From Amycolatopsis jiangsuensis (GTDB taxonomy: Bacteria > Actinomycetota > Actinomycetes > Mycobacteriales > Pseudonocardiaceae), in assembly GCF_014204865.1 (NCBI RefSeq), contig NZ_JACHMG010000001.1, positions 7,776,501 to 7,840,500 on the forward strand: a stretch of 64,000 bases of DNA, given 5' to 3'. Position numbers and translations under genes: made by a program. Shown one piece after another: positions 24,925 through 34,299 of the stretch. Under the pieces are notes generated by a model, which searched no databases, was not told where the DNA came from, and worked only from the letters and a program-made list of their open reading frames with translations. How positions within the stretch are numbered: the stretch's first letter is position 1; the number at the start of each line of letters is the position of its first letter.

Positions 24925-25465
24925 GGTGTATTATAGTGGCACGGCGGGCTGTCAATCCCGAGGGCTTTCCCCTGTGTCAGATCACTACGCGGTGGCGCGC
25001 CGACACCTGGAGAAGGCGAACCGCGCACTCGCCACTCTGGTCGCGGCCTGTCACGGTACGGACCGCACGCGGCTCTGGACGAACTACCGCGTATGGACCG
25101 CTACAGTGGGTTTTCTTGGTAGGCTTATCTTAATTGGCGGACCTGGGCTGGCCGGGGACGGGCGTAGAGTCCGTGCTGGGACTGGGTTTGCGAAGGCAAG
25201 TGCGAGAACCAGAGATTCTACGTGATTGCCTATCGCGCCGCGCTGGCTGTGCCGGGAGCTGTGCCTAGTCCGGTTGTTGCTGTTCGCACGGGCCGGACGG
25301 GTTACCCGCCGCAGCCGGTGAGCGCTGGGCGGGTCCAGCCACGCCGTGCTGGCCCTGCGCTGGTTTCGAGAGTCCATCCCGGTGGCGTGCCTGGCCCGCG
25401 ATGGCGGGTGAGGTTGCCCCAGGGACCGGACACCGGGTTTTATGCCGTGCGGGCGGGATCTTGGC
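24925..25465. other. 540-bp stretch without a recognised gene
   Basis: A plus-strand frame near 24975-25085 (SDHYAVARRHLEKANRALAT) has coding-like bias but matches no family I know, and frames around 25330-25385 (SHAVLALRWFRESIPVACLA) faintly recall a transposase N-terminus. It probably consists of more decayed mobile DNA. Confidence 0.4.
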
Positions 25466-25469
25466 GACA

Positions 25470-25740
25470 GCTTACGCGGTTTTCGTGTGCTGTCCGGTAG
25501 TCGATTGCCGAATGTAGACGGTTATGGTTGTCGTAGCCGAGGTAGGTGAACACGGCTCGTCGGGCGCCGTCTCGGGTGGCCCAGACGTGGGTTCCGATCT
25601 CGGTTTTCAGAGTGGCGAAGGTTGACTCCGCGCCCGTGTTGTCGTAGCACGAGCTGACGCTGCCCATCGGCGGTCGGATGCCGAGCGTGTCGAGCGTGTC
25701 GAGCGCTCCGCGGAACACGGCCGAGCTGTACTGCTTGGGT
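25470..25740 (-). pseudogene. IS3-family integrase C-terminal remnant
   Basis: Minus strand reads SAVFRGALDTLDTLGIRPPM, SVSSCYDNTGAESTFATLKT, and YLGYDNHNRLHSAIDYRTA: the C-terminal half of an IS3 ORFB with its catalytic Glu (GAESTF). The upstream half is absent, joined instead to an IS30 fragment. Confidence 0.8.
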
Positions 25741-25789
25741 TCAATCGGTCGTCGCAGCACCAGCTTGCTGGATCGACAGTAGCTGATCG

Positions 25790-25935
25790 TTGAGGGCTTC
25801 GGCGGGTGTTTCCAGGTGAGTGTCTTGCGGGGCCTACTGTTGGGTGTCGCGGCAATGGCGTCGAGATCATTGCGGCTCCAGCGGGAAAAATCGGTTACTT
25901 TGGGAAAGTATCGGCGCAGCAAGCCATTGATGCTT
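25790..25935 (-). pseudogene. IS30 transposase C-terminal part (left half of a split copy)
   Basis: Reads NGLLRRYFPKVTDFSRWSRN then DLDAIAATPNSRPRKTLTW, the IS30 C-terminus. It directly continues the IS30 piece at 28300-28385, whose last residues are GTNENT, so this gene was split by the IS110 and IS5 elements that lie between the halves. Confidence 0.8.
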
Positions 25936-25940
25936 CTATG

Positions 25941-26999
25941 TCAAGCGGTGGGCTGGTAGCGGGTGATGTGGTGCTGCCAAGTCGCGTGGTCTGCGGTCAT
26001 GGCTCGATGGATGACGTCGATGAGGTGGCGTTGAAGGATGCGGCGGGCTCCGCGTGAGCCTTTGGCGGGTTCGTGGCGGGCCAGGAGTGTTTGCGCGGCT
26101 GGGTGCTGGCGTTTCTGCACGATCGCGGCGGTGTAGAGGACGCTGTTGAGCCGGCGGTTGCCGCCACGGTGCAGCCGGTGCCGCTGCTGGTCAGCGGAGT
26201 AGACAGGGATCGGTGCGCAGCCGGTGTAGCGCGCGAGCTTGGCCGAGGTGCCGAACCGGTTGATGTCACCGATCTCGGTGATCAGGACCGCTGCCGAGTT
26301 GTGGCTGATCCCGGTGACCTCCAGCAGCGCGGGCGCCAACGGGCTCACGAGCTGCCTGATGGTGGTGTCGAGGTCGTGGACTCGGCGGTTGATCTCTGCG
26401 ATCTCAGCGATCATGTCGATCAGAGCCTGGCGGACGTGCGCTCTGGTCGTCATGGTGTTCACCAGCGCTGTCACCGTCGCCAGGTTCCTGGCGCGGGCCA
26501 GGTCACCAGGGGTGTGGTCAAGCCAGACGTGCAGTTGGGCCTTGAGCTGGTTGATCGCCATCGTGCGGCGCTTGATGAGATCGCTGCGGTAGTCGACCAA
26601 GACGCGCAGCTCACGCACACGCTCGTCGATTCGATGCCGGTCCAGGCCGGGTGTGGCGATGGCGGCGTGGGCCACCGCGGCGGCGTCGATCTGGTCGGAC
26701 TTGGCGCCGGTGGCCGCGTGCAGCTTGCGGTGGGCGGCGGTCAACCGGGTGGGAACCCAGACCACCTCGTGTCCGGCGAGCAGCAGGCCATCGGCCAGGC
26801 GGCGGGCGAAGCCCCGACCGTCCTCGATAGCCCAGGTGACCGGCGTGTCACCGGTGATCGACCTGATCCACTTGAGCAGCACGGTGATCAGGGACGCGTC
26901 GTTGCCGACGGTCAGCGGCTTGCCAATGCGCCTGCCGCCATCCTCAACGGCCACCGCGACATGAACGTGCTTGTGCGGGTCGATCCCCACTGTCACCAT
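25941..26999 (-). CDS. IS110-family transposase (bridge-RNA recombinase type)
   Basis: An intact 352-residue DEDD transposase. The N-terminal RuvC-like domain has VTVGIDPHKHVHVAVAV (first Asp), WAIEDGRGFARRLA (Glu) and KSDQIDAAAVA (Asp residues); the C-terminal Transposase_20 domain has VTGISHNSAAVLITEIGDIN, LARYTGCAPIPVYSA and the catalytic-Ser region GGNRRLNSVLY. IS110 enzymes insert without DDE chemistry, guided by a bridge RNA from the element's noncoding end. The stop is within about 10 bp of the junction with the IS30 fragment, so the long noncoding end lies upstream at 27000-27252. Confidence 0.93.
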   Translation of the reverse strand: MVTVGIDPHKHVHVAVAVEDGGRRIGKPLTVGNDASLITVLLKWIRSITGDTPVTWAIEDGRGFARRLADGLLLAGHEVVWVPTRLTAAHRKLHAATGAKSDQIDAAAVAHAAIATPGLDRHRIDERVRELRVLVDYRSDLIKRRTMAINQLKAQLHVWLDHTPGDLARARNLATVTALVNTMTTRAHVRQALIDMIAEIAEINRRVHDLDTTIRQLVSPLAPALLEVTGISHNSAAVLITEIGDINRFGTSAKLARYTGCAPIPVYSADQQRHRLHRGGNRRLNSVLYTAAIVQKRQHPAAQTLLARHEPAKGSRGARRILQRHLIDVIHRAMTADHATWQHHITRYQPTA

Positions 27000-27252
27000 C
27001 GGTGCTTGTCCTCGTTGTCTGTTGTCTCCGATGACGGGACAGACACGAGCGCCCTGGCCAGGGGACAGACCTAGTGCGAGTTGACGGCTCAGCAGGCTTC
27101 TATCAAGTCACTCCGGTCAGGGCGCTCGCCCTGCGGGCTGCTGTGGACAGATCAACGGAAGGCCCTCACGGGCACGTGTTCTCCGAGTCACCCAGCGACC
27201 CAGCCGGTTCTTCTCCCGTCGAACAAGATCCGGCGCCGCTCACTCTGCACCA
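27000..27252 (-). ncRNA. Predicted IS110 noncoding end with bridge RNA
   Basis: About 250 bp between the IS110 transposase start and the next element carries no gene. In IS110-group elements the bridge RNA is encoded in the noncoding end upstream of the transposase on the same strand. Complementary stretches such as CCTGGCCAGGGG and GGCGCTCGCCCTGCGGGC could form loops. Exact RNA ends and guide loops cannot be fixed by eye. Confidence 0.4.
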
Positions 27253-27256
27253 CTAG

Positions 27257-28295
27257 GGAGTGTTTTAAAGTCGTAGCCACTCGTTGATCGCGGCGATGTG
27301 GACCGTGGCTTCGTAGCGAACTGCGAGCTTGTCGTACCTGGTGGCCACGGCCCGGTTGCGCTTGAGGCGATTGATCCCGCACTCCACAGCGTGGCGCTGC
27401 TTGTACATGTTCGGGTCGAACGCTGGTGGCCGGCCGCCGGCACTGCCCTTGTTCTTGCGATGGCGAATCTGGTCTGCTTTTTCCGGGATGGTGCATCGGA
27501 TGCCCCGTTTCCGCAGGTAGCCACGGTTGACCCGGGACCCGTAGGCCTTGTCCGCCAACACGCGATCCGGGCGGGTGCGAGGCCGGCCGCGGTCGGCACG
27601 CGCGACTCGAATCCGCTCCAGCACCACCTGAAACTGAGGCGAATCACCGCGCTGCCCGGCGGTCAGGACCAGCGAGAGCGGCTTCTGCGCCTGCTCGGTG
27701 GCCAGATGCACCTTGGTCGTCCAGCCACCCCGTGACCGCCCCAGCGCGTGATCGGCAGGCTCGGGTTCGCCAACCCCGCCAGGCGGTTCAGCCTGCGCAG
27801 CCCCATCCCTTCGCGCCCCGGCAGCGTGCTGATGCGCGCGGGCGACGGTGGAGTCGACGCTGACATCCCAGGTGATCAACCCCGAGGCATCGGCACGAGC
27901 CTGCAACAGTGCCAGGATCATCGCCCACGCGCCGACACGTTGCCACCGGCGAAACAACCCATACACCGCCTGCCACGACCCGTAAGCGGGCGGCACGTCC
28001 CGCCACGGCGTGCCGGCCCGCACCCGCCAGCGGATCCCGTCGATGAGCTGCCGTTTGGTCCACTGCGGTGGCCGGCCAGGCTTCTTCCAGACCGGCAGCA
28101 TGGGTTCCAGCACGGCCCACTGCGCGTCGGTCAAGTCCGCCCGCCCGGTGACCGTTACGCTGGCCACGAGGTCTCCGGTATTCCGATTTTCTTGGTCGTT
28201 GATCGATCTACCGGAGACCTCACCTATTTCATCAACGACACGCCGACACACTGCACCACACGGAAAACCGGCTGCTCACGACTTCGAAACATCTC
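27257..28295 (-). mobile_element. IS5-family insertion sequence, intact
   Basis: A 1039-bp element bounded by imperfect inverted repeats (GGAGTGTTTTAAAGTCGT on the left, GAGATGTTTCGAAGTCGT on the right, reading inward) and a 4-bp CTAG duplication (27253-27256 and 28296-28299). It sits at the boundary between the IS110 noncoding end and the right half of the split IS30 gene. Confidence 0.85.
27265..28167 (-). CDS. IS5-family transposase
   Basis: A single-frame 300-residue DDE transposase from GTG 28167: [20 protein letters not shown] at the N-terminus, catalytic Asp in [15 protein letters not shown], second Asp in [10 protein letters not shown], Glu in [14 protein letters not shown], and the C-terminal [16 protein letters not shown]. 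Fully open and flanked by terminal repeats, so it may be active. Confidence 0.92.
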   Translation of the reverse strand: MASVTVTGRADLTDAQWAVLEPMLPVWKKPGRPPQWTKRQLIDGIRWRVRAGTPWRDVPPAYGSWQAVYGLFRRWQRVGAWAMILALLQARADASGLITWDVSVDSTVARAHQHAAGARRDGAAQAEPPGGVGEPEPADHALGRSRGGWTTKVHLATEQAQKPLSLVLTAGQRGDSPQFQVVLERIRVARADRGRPRTRPDRVLADKAYGSRVNRGYLRKRGIRCTIPEKADQIRHRKNKGSAGGRPPAFDPNMYKQRHAVECGINRLKRNRAVATRYDKLAVRYEATVHIAAINEWLRL

Positions 28296-28299
28296 CTAG

Positions 28300-28385
28300 G
28301 TGTTCTCGTTGGTGCCACGCTGCCAGGGGCCGTGCGGGTCGGCGATGTAGACTTCGATGCCGGTGTCGGTACGCAATTGCTAGGG
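28300..28385 (-). pseudogene. IS30 transposase internal part (right half of a split copy)
   Basis: Minus strand reads QLRTDTGIEVYIADPHGPWQ RGTNENT, the IS30 catalytic segment before its Glu-containing end, and stops at the CTAG insertion point. The continuing residues NGLLRRYFP are at 25935 and below. The region N-terminal to it is missing. Confidence 0.8.
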
Positions 28386-28434
28386 GTCGAAACCTGGACC
28401 ATACCGGGTTCCTCGTGATCACGCCCGGCCGCCC

Positions 28435-28617
28435 GGCCGCCTTGCCTTCGGCGACCTCGCGATTCGTCGCGCGGTCCGCGATCTGTATGGCTCAGGTCGC
28501 TGCTCTCGGTGGGCGGAGGTCGAGCATCGCGGCGAATACTGGCGGCCGTACCGGGCACTGGCCGCGGAATGCCTCGTCAGCTGGGATGCGGAGCGGTCTC
28601 GCAGCCGCCGAGGATGA
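28435..28617 (+). pseudogene. HhH-GPD DNA glycosylase (AlkA-like) C-terminal remnant
   Basis: Reads FGDLAIRRAVRDLYGSG, then RGEYWRPYRALAAECLVSWD to a stop at 28617: the C-terminal end of a 3-methyladenine DNA glycosylase 2 type protein (GDxAIRRAV and WRPYRxxAA). Everything upstream is replaced by IS30 sequence, so an IS insertion or deletion removed the rest. Confidence 0.7.
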
Positions 28618-28768
28618 CGGGCGGTGTTCCGGATAAGACGTAGGTCTTGATCGGGCTGCTGGAGTGAGCCCCTCGGCATGACCCAGAGTGGGTTAACAAC
28701 CTGTCGTAGGACTCGGCGCATGTCCTGATGCCCGAGTGTCGCGGGGTTCTCATCGAGAGTTCGGGGCA

Positions 28769-28801
28769 CGGCCGCGTCGTCCCCTTGGGACGACGCGGCC
28801 G
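28769..28801. terminator. Terminator hairpin
   Basis: A perfect 14-bp stem CGGCCGCGTCGTCC with its complement and a 5-base loop lies between the glycosylase remnant and the end of the minus-strand Old Yellow Enzyme gene, suited to stop transcription from both sides. Confidence 0.75.
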
Positions 28802-28846
28802 CCGTGGTTCACGGTGAGGCAAGGCGTTTCCGCCGGCCTCATGTCG

Positions 28847-29917
28847 TCAGGACTGCAGCGTGGGGTAGTCCGTGTAGCCGGTGTGATCGCCGCCGTAGGA
28901 CTTCGACATATCGGCCTCCTGAATCGGTGCGCCGATCTCGAGTCGCCGCGGCAAGTCAGGGTTGGCCATGAACAGCGCGCCGAACGACAGGATGTCGGTT
29001 CTCTCGTCCTCGATGAGCTGCAGTTCTTCCCTTCCCGTACGGCTGCCGGGGGTGGCCGGGTTGAGCATGAATACGCCGTTCCACGCCTGGCGCAACGTTG
29101 CCGTGAATTCCGGCTCGCGGGTCTCCATGATGTGGAGATAGGCCAGCCCGAGCGGATTGAGGGATTCGATGAGCAACGGATAAATCTCGGTGTAGTCGTC
29201 TTCTTCGATGTCGTTGAGTGGGGCTCCGGGCGAAATGCGGATGGCCGTGCGTGCGGCACCGATCGCATCCGCGACGGCGGTCGTGAGTTCGACCGCGAAC
29301 CGGATCCGGTCGTGCGGGCTGCCGCCCCACTCGTCGGTGCGGAGGTTGGCGTTTGTGGACAAGAACTGGTGGACCAGGTAACCGTTGGCGCCGTGGAGCT
29401 CGACTCCGTCGAAGCCAGCATCGATGGCGTTGCGCGCGGAGTCGGTGAACTCATTGATGGTCTGGTGGATCTGTCCGGGCGTCAGCTCGTCCGGGACCGG
29501 GAAGTCCTGCATCCCGCTCGCGGTGAAGATCTGGCCCGCGGCCCTGACCGGCGAGGGCGCGACCGGCGTGAATCGTTCATCGGTGTTGGACGGGTGGCCC
29601 ACGCGGCCGCCGTGCATGAGCTGGGCGAAGATGCGCCCACCCTGAGCGTGCACCGCGTCGGTGACCCGGCGCCACGCCGCGATCTGGGTCTCGTTGTGCA
29701 GTCCTGGGGTGTTCGGATAACCCTGCCCGATGGCGTTGGGCTGCGTGCTTTCGGTGACGATTACCCCGGCACTTGCGCGCTGCGCGTAGTACTGGGCGGT
29801 CAGTTCCGTCGGGCTGTGATCGGGTCCGTATGCGCGGCTACGGGTCATCGGCGCCATCGCAATCCGGTTCTTCAGCTCGATATCGCCGATTTTGACCGGG
29901 TCGAAAGGAGAAGCCAT
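28847..29917 (-). CDS. Old Yellow Enzyme family ene-reductase (NADH:flavin oxidoreductase)
   Basis: 356 residues, full length for an FMN-containing OYE barrel that reduces activated C=C bonds or nitro compounds. Features: N-terminal NRIAMAPMTRSRA, FAQLMHGGRVGHP, the active-site HGANGYLVHQFLS (substrate-binding His and Asn), DEWGGS and RIRFAVEL, and the C-terminal GALFMANPDLPRRL. ATG 29917 has GAGGG about 10 bases upstream. Divergent from a decayed hydrolase; the space between holds a GTTGACGATCAAC inverted repeat. Confidence 0.94.
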   Translation of the reverse strand: MASPFDPVKIGDIELKNRIAMAPMTRSRAYGPDHSPTELTAQYYAQRASAGVIVTESTQPNAIGQGYPNTPGLHNETQIAAWRRVTDAVHAQGGRIFAQLMHGGRVGHPSNTDERFTPVAPSPVRAAGQIFTASGMQDFPVPDELTPGQIHQTINEFTDSARNAIDAGFDGVELHGANGYLVHQFLSTNANLRTDEWGGSPHDRIRFAVELTTAVADAIGAARTAIRISPGAPLNDIEEDDYTEIYPLLIESLNPLGLAYLHIMETREPEFTATLRQAWNGVFMLNPATPGSRTGREELQLIEDERTDILSFGALFMANPDLPRRLEIGAPIQEADMSKSYGGDHTGYTDYPTLQS

Positions 29918-29967
29918 GGGAAGCCCTCTCTGGGTGGTTCGCACTGAACGGCTGCTTGCCGTAGGAC

Positions 29968-29980
29968 GTTGACGATCAAC
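29968..29980. promoter_or_regulatory. Possible operator GTTGACGATCAAC
   Basis: A 5-3-5 inverted repeat upstream of the OYE gene and of the divergent hydrolase remnant. It contains TTGACG, a possible -35 on the plus strand. It resembles the TTGA/TCAA half-sites of the other operators in the window but is shorter. Confidence 0.35.
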
Positions 29981-30042
29981 AGCTCAGCTTCGAGAGCTCT
30001 TCCCGAGCGACTGAAACCGGCCTCGTTCGACAGGTTGCCGAC

Positions 30043-31230
30043 ATGTTCGGGGTGCCATCGTCGGGGAGTGAACGCGACCGCGAACTCGAAGACGGGAACC
30101 ACGGAATCTCCTGCCGGGCCAACCCGCTGGCGGCGCCGGCCGTTCCGAGCAGCCGAGTCGACGTCTACTCCGGCGTCGTCCGGCTGGCAGCGACCGTGTG
30201 GGCGGGCGAGTTCGTGGCCGAAGGCACGTGCTCCGACACCGCGATCATGTTAGTGCATCCGATGTCGAGCATGCTGGTGCACTACGCGCTGGTGCCGCTG
30301 GCACAGCGAGGACCCGTCGCTGGCGGACTGACGACCTGCTACGTGAGAAATGATTCCTTACTGATCACCGATAACGTGCTGGTCGACATCGCGGCGATGG
30401 TTCGCCATCTGCGCGAGGATCGCGGCTACCGGCGGATCATCCTCGTCGGTAATCCCGGTGGTGCTTCGATGGTGCCCTACTACCAGATACAGGCCCAGCA
30501 CGGCCACGGTGACCGGCCCGGCGGGCAGCGCCCCGAGCCTCAGCCGGTACGAGTTCCCGCCCGTCGATGCGATCGTGATGCTGATGGCGCACTCGTGCCA
30601 CGCTCGGCTGGTAACAGAGTGGCTGGACCCGGCGATCAGCGACGAGCAGGCGCTGTTCGTGCGAGACTCGGAACTCGACATGTTCGACGAGCGCGACGGT
30701 CCGCCCTGCAAGCGGGGAATTCCTGAGCCGCTACCGCGAAGCGCCACGCGAACGCGATTGTCGGATCACCCGCCGGCCGGAGCAGATGCTGCGGGCCACC
30801 CTGGAGGGCGTCGACGACTTCCCGTTCGTGGCATGGCACCTACGTGGGTCCGCGCAGTCTCGACGGGACCATCGAACCGAGCGACCGAAAGGTAGGTGTT
30901 GCCCTATGGGGAACGGCCCTGTTCGTCGAATTTCCTGCCCGCGGCGATCGTTCGCTAAACCACCGCGCGAAGTTGGTTGTACCAGTGGTCACCGGCGCAC
31001 GCGCAGGGCGATGCGCTGCGGTGGCTGCCGCGATCGCAGGTGCCGGTTCTCGTGATCGACGGCACCGGTGACACAGCCGCGCACCCGCAGCACGCCCTCG
31101 ACATGTTGGATGCCGAGTCCGGCTCGTTGCGCACGATCGCGCTCAAGGGCGTGGACCACTATTTCCAAGGCAGATTCGACCCGCGCGCCGAGGCTTGTGA
31201 TTGCCTCCCGGGCTGGATCCTTGGATTCGG
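30043..31230 (+). pseudogene. Alpha/beta hydrolase pseudogene
   Basis: Three frames must be joined: VWAGEFVAEGTCSDTAIMLV to VGNPGGASMVPYYQIQAQ; then AHSCHARLVTEWLDPAISDE to DMFDERDGPP; then FLSRYREAPRERDC and, further on, SPAHAQGDALRWLPRSQVPV and DGTGDTAAHPQHA (the acid loop) with GVDHYFQG (His). The nucleophile elbow reads GNPGGA, where family members have Ser, so catalysis was lost as well. At least three frameshifts. It precedes and is unlinked to the VOC-like gene. Confidence 0.8.
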
Positions 31231-31285
31231 CTGCTCAGTGTCGGCACGCCGCGCACTGCTCGTTTCGATCAAGGAGGTCCGGAAA

Positions 31286-31747
31286 GTGAGTCAGGCCACC
31301 GAAAGCGCCTTGTCCGGCGCACCGGCCCAGGGGCGGCCGGAGATACTCAACCACCTCGCCTATGTCACTCAGGGAGCGACGGTGGACTTTTACACGCAGG
31401 TGATGGGCTTGCCGATGGTCAGCACGGCCATCGGGTCGGAAGTGCCCTCGACCGGAGACGACTCCCCATGTTTGGACGAGGGCTCGACGCTGGCGTTCGT
31501 CTACGCGTGGACGATGTGGTTGCAGCAGGACGGGAGCCAGATCACCTCCCCACTTGTCGACGACTGGCATGATCGAGAGGACGCCGCTGCTCGCGATTTC
31601 GACGACGGGATCGAGAGCAATAACAAAGCTACGCAGCAGGGCAAGAACGTCAGCGAGGCGCTGCTGAATCTCATTACGGCTCGCAGCGCGGATAGGACCG
31701 ATACACCCGTAGAGGATGCGTCCCCGGCCCCCGAACGGCCGGTGTAG
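31286..31747 (+). CDS. Truncated VOC-domain hybrid protein
   Basis: An open frame of 153 residues with an excellent ribosome site (AAGGAGGT) and GTG start. Residues ~18-60 (PEILNHLAYVTQGATVDFYT, VMGLPMVSTAIGS) are the first beta-alpha unit of a VOC domain with its metal His, but after PCLDEGSTLAF the rest (SPLVDDWHDREDAAARDF, ATQQGKNVSEALLNLI) is not VOC-like. It may be a gene rearranged after the first motif yet still translated because it ends 3 bp before the ligase start. A function is doubtful. Confidence 0.55.
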   Translation: MSQATESALSGAPAQGRPEILNHLAYVTQGATVDFYTQVMGLPMVSTAIGSEVPSTGDDSPCLDEGSTLAFVYAWTMWLQQDGSQITSPLVDDWHDREDAAARDFDDGIESNNKATQQGKNVSEALLNLITARSADRTDTPVEDASPAPERPV

Positions 31748-31750
31748 CCG

Positions 31751-33265
31751 GTGAATCTCGGACGGATGCTGAGCCAGGTCGCGGCGCTGCGGCCCGGCCG
31801 GCCGGCCGTGACGTGGGGTGAGCGATGCCTTTCGTGGTCCGAACTCGACCGCCGCTCCGACGCGCTCGCCTGGGTCTTGCGAGCGCACCGAGCCGGGGTG
31901 GGGGACCGGGTCGCGTTGCTGATGCGCAACCGTCCTGAATTGCTGGAAGGGATGTACGCCGCGTTCAAGGCGGGCATGGTCATTGTGCCGCTGAATGCGA
32001 CGCTCTCGGCCACGGAGGTGGCCTACCATCTTCGCAATTCGGGCGCGGCGGTGCTGATCACGGACGAGCACGGAGCGGCCGAAGCCGGTGACGTGGGCGT
32101 TTCCGTGGTGGCGACCGGCGAACAGTACGAAGGTCTGCTGGCCGAATACACGCACAAGCCGCCCAAGACCGTGGACGTCGGGCCGGAGACGATCGCGTGG
32201 CTGTTCTATACGTCCGGGGCGACCGGCCGGCCCAAGGGTGCGATGCTTACGCACGGGGGTCTCGCGTTCATCGTGGCCTCGTGGCTGGCGGATCTCACGC
32301 CGATGGACGAGCACGATGTGACGCTGCACGCCGCTCCGCTCAGCCACGGCGCCGGGTTCCACGCGCTCGCGGCGGTGGCACGTGGGGCGCACCAGGTGAT
32401 CCCCACGGCCGAATGGTTCGATCCGAGGGAGATCCTCGAGCTTATGCGGCGTACCCGGGTGACCAACACGTGGCTGGTACCGACGCAGATCACGATGCTC
32501 TCCGATTATCTCGACGGTGCCGACCCGCAGCTCCCGCATCTGCGTCACGTCGTGTACGGGGGCGCTCCGTTCCCGCCGACCGAGTTCGCCGCCGCAGTGC
32601 GGGCATTCGGCCCGGTACTGGTGCAGTTGTACGGGCCGGGCGAGGCGCCGATGACCATCAGTTGGCTGCCGGCGGCGGCTCACCCTGAGCCGGACGGGGC
32701 CGATGTGACCACGTTGCGATCGGCCGGGTGGCCCCGGCCTGGGATGGACGTGCGGATCGTCGACCCGGAGACCGGTGCCGAACTCGGCACCGGTGAGGTC
32801 GGCGAGGTCACGGCGGCGGGCCCGGCGGTCATGGCGGGCTACTGGAAACGGCCGGACGAAACCGCGAAGACGTTGCACGATGGCTGGCTGCACACCGGTG
32901 ATCTGGGAAGCATCGACGAGCACGGGCGGCTGTTCCTGCTCGACCGGTCCAAGGATCTCATCATCACCGGAGGCTCGAACGTGTACGCGGTGGAGGTCGA
33001 AAGGGCGCTGCTGGAGAACGCCGGCGTGGCCGAAGTAGCGGTGATCGGTACGCCGGACCGGACCTGGGGCGAGACTGTGACGGCGGTCGTGGTCCCGGCC
33101 GGAGAACAGGCTGACGAGCTGCCGGAAGAGCTCGCGGCGCACGCGCGTGTGCAATTGGCGTCGTACAAAGTGCCGTGGCGCTTCGAACTTGTCGACGTGA
33201 TCCCGCGCAACGCCCACGGGAACGTCGACAAACGCGCGCTGCGCGAGCGTTTCAACCGACCCTGA
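31751..33265 (+). CDS. Acyl-CoA ligase / AMP-dependent synthetase
   Basis: 504 residues, intact, GTG start 3 bp after the previous stop. It activates a carboxylic acid as acyl-AMP and transfers it to CoA. Motifs: phosphate loop YTSGATGRPKGAM, VVYGGAPFP, YGPGEAP (usually YGxTE; the Thr is Gly here), HTGDLGSIDEHGRL with LLDRSKDLI, and the C-terminal catalytic Lys region GNVDKRALR. Likely substrates are aromatic or medium-chain acids. It was followed by a CoA-transferase gene now cut off by an IS256 remnant. Confidence 0.93.
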   Translation: MNLGRMLSQVAALRPGRPAVTWGERCLSWSELDRRSDALAWVLRAHRAGVGDRVALLMRNRPELLEGMYAAFKAGMVIVPLNATLSATEVAYHLRNSGAAVLITDEHGAAEAGDVGVSVVATGEQYEGLLAEYTHKPPKTVDVGPETIAWLFYTSGATGRPKGAMLTHGGLAFIVASWLADLTPMDEHDVTLHAAPLSHGAGFHALAAVARGAHQVIPTAEWFDPREILELMRRTRVTNTWLVPTQITMLSDYLDGADPQLPHLRHVVYGGAPFPPTEFAAAVRAFGPVLVQLYGPGEAPMTISWLPAAAHPEPDGADVTTLRSAGWPRPGMDVRIVDPETGAELGTGEVGEVTAAGPAVMAGYWKRPDETAKTLHDGWLHTGDLGSIDEHGRLFLLDRSKDLIITGGSNVYAVEVERALLENAGVAEVAVIGTPDRTWGETVTAVVVPAGEQADELPEELAAHARVQLASYKVPWRFELVDVIPRNAHGNVDKRALRERFNRP

Positions 33266-33291
33266 ACCAGACCCGAGGAGGCGTTGTCAGC

Positions 33292-33400
33292 GTGCCCGCC
33301 GCGTCGGGATCCCTGCCCGGCGTCAGGGTTATCGAACTTGGCACCGTGGTGGCGGGGCCGTTCGGCGGGCGGATGCTGAGCGTGGGGGTCGCGATCCCGC
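33292..33400 (+). pseudogene. CaiB/BaiF CoA-transferase N-terminal remnant
   Basis: GTG start with GAGGAGG upstream, reading SGSLPGVRVIELGTVVAGPF GGRMLS, the family's N-terminal nucleotide-fold strand. After about 28 residues the frame is lost and IS256 sequence follows. It was probably cotranscribed with the ligase. Confidence 0.75.
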
Positions 33401-33479
33401 GGCGCTGGAGATCAGCGCGGTCGCGCCACGGGGAGCGGAAGAAGGCGACGTGCAGGTTGTCGAACGTGGGCTCAGGCTC

Positions 33480-34199
33480 ATTGCAGGGGCAGCTGGCTAC
33501 CTACAAGGGGCCGAGGCACTATGTGTTCACCATCGGGGTCACCGTGGACGGCCGCAAGGACGTGCTGGGCCTGTGGATGGGCACCGGTGGTGAGGGCGCG
33601 AAGTTCTGGATGGGCGTCCTGGTCGATCTGAAGAATCGTGGCGTCACCGATGTGTTCTTTCTCGTTTGCGACGGCCTGAAAGGACTTCCCGAGGTGGTGG
33701 CGAATGTCTGGCCGCACGCACTGGTCCAGACCTTTATCGTGCACCTCGTTCGGAACACGTTCCGGCTCGCTGCTCGGCAGCACTGGGACGCACTCAAACG
33801 CGACGTGAAACCACTCGAAACCGCACCCAGCTCCGACGCGGCTCTTGTAGCACTCGATGAGCTTGAGGAGAAAAGGGGCGGAGACACCCGGCGATGATCA
33901 GGTTGTGGCGGAACGCGTGGGAAGAGTTCATCCCCTTCCTCGACTACGACGTCGAAATTTGCCGCATGATCTGCTCGACGAACCCGATCGAGTCGCTGAA
34001 TGCCGGCTACCGGCGCGCGGTGCGGGCACGCGGGCATTTCCCCACGGAACAAGCCGCGTTGAAATTCCTGTATCTTGTGACCCGCAGCCTGGACCCCACA
34101 GGGACGGGCCGCGCCCGATGGACGATGCGTTGGAAGCCGGTGATCAACGCTTTTGCCATCACTTTCGGTGACCGCTGGCCGGCCGCCGGAAGCTGCTGA
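33480..34199 (+). pseudogene. IS256-family (Mutator) transposase remnant
   Basis: Reads FTIGVTVDGRKDVLGLWMGT, FFLVCDGLKGLPEVVANVWP, QTFIVHLVRNTFRLAARQHW, then after a frameshift RLWRNAWEEFIPFLDYDVEI and NPIESLNAGYRRAVRARGHF with catalytic Glu. The N-terminal third is absent. Confidence 0.88.
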
Positions 34200-34299
34200 T
34201 CAATAACGCCGGAAACACCAACTTGTTGAATGCCGGGAGGGAGCGTGGTCTGCAGCCATGATCTTCCTAGTACTCCAGTCGGTGCGCCCAGTGATCAGG

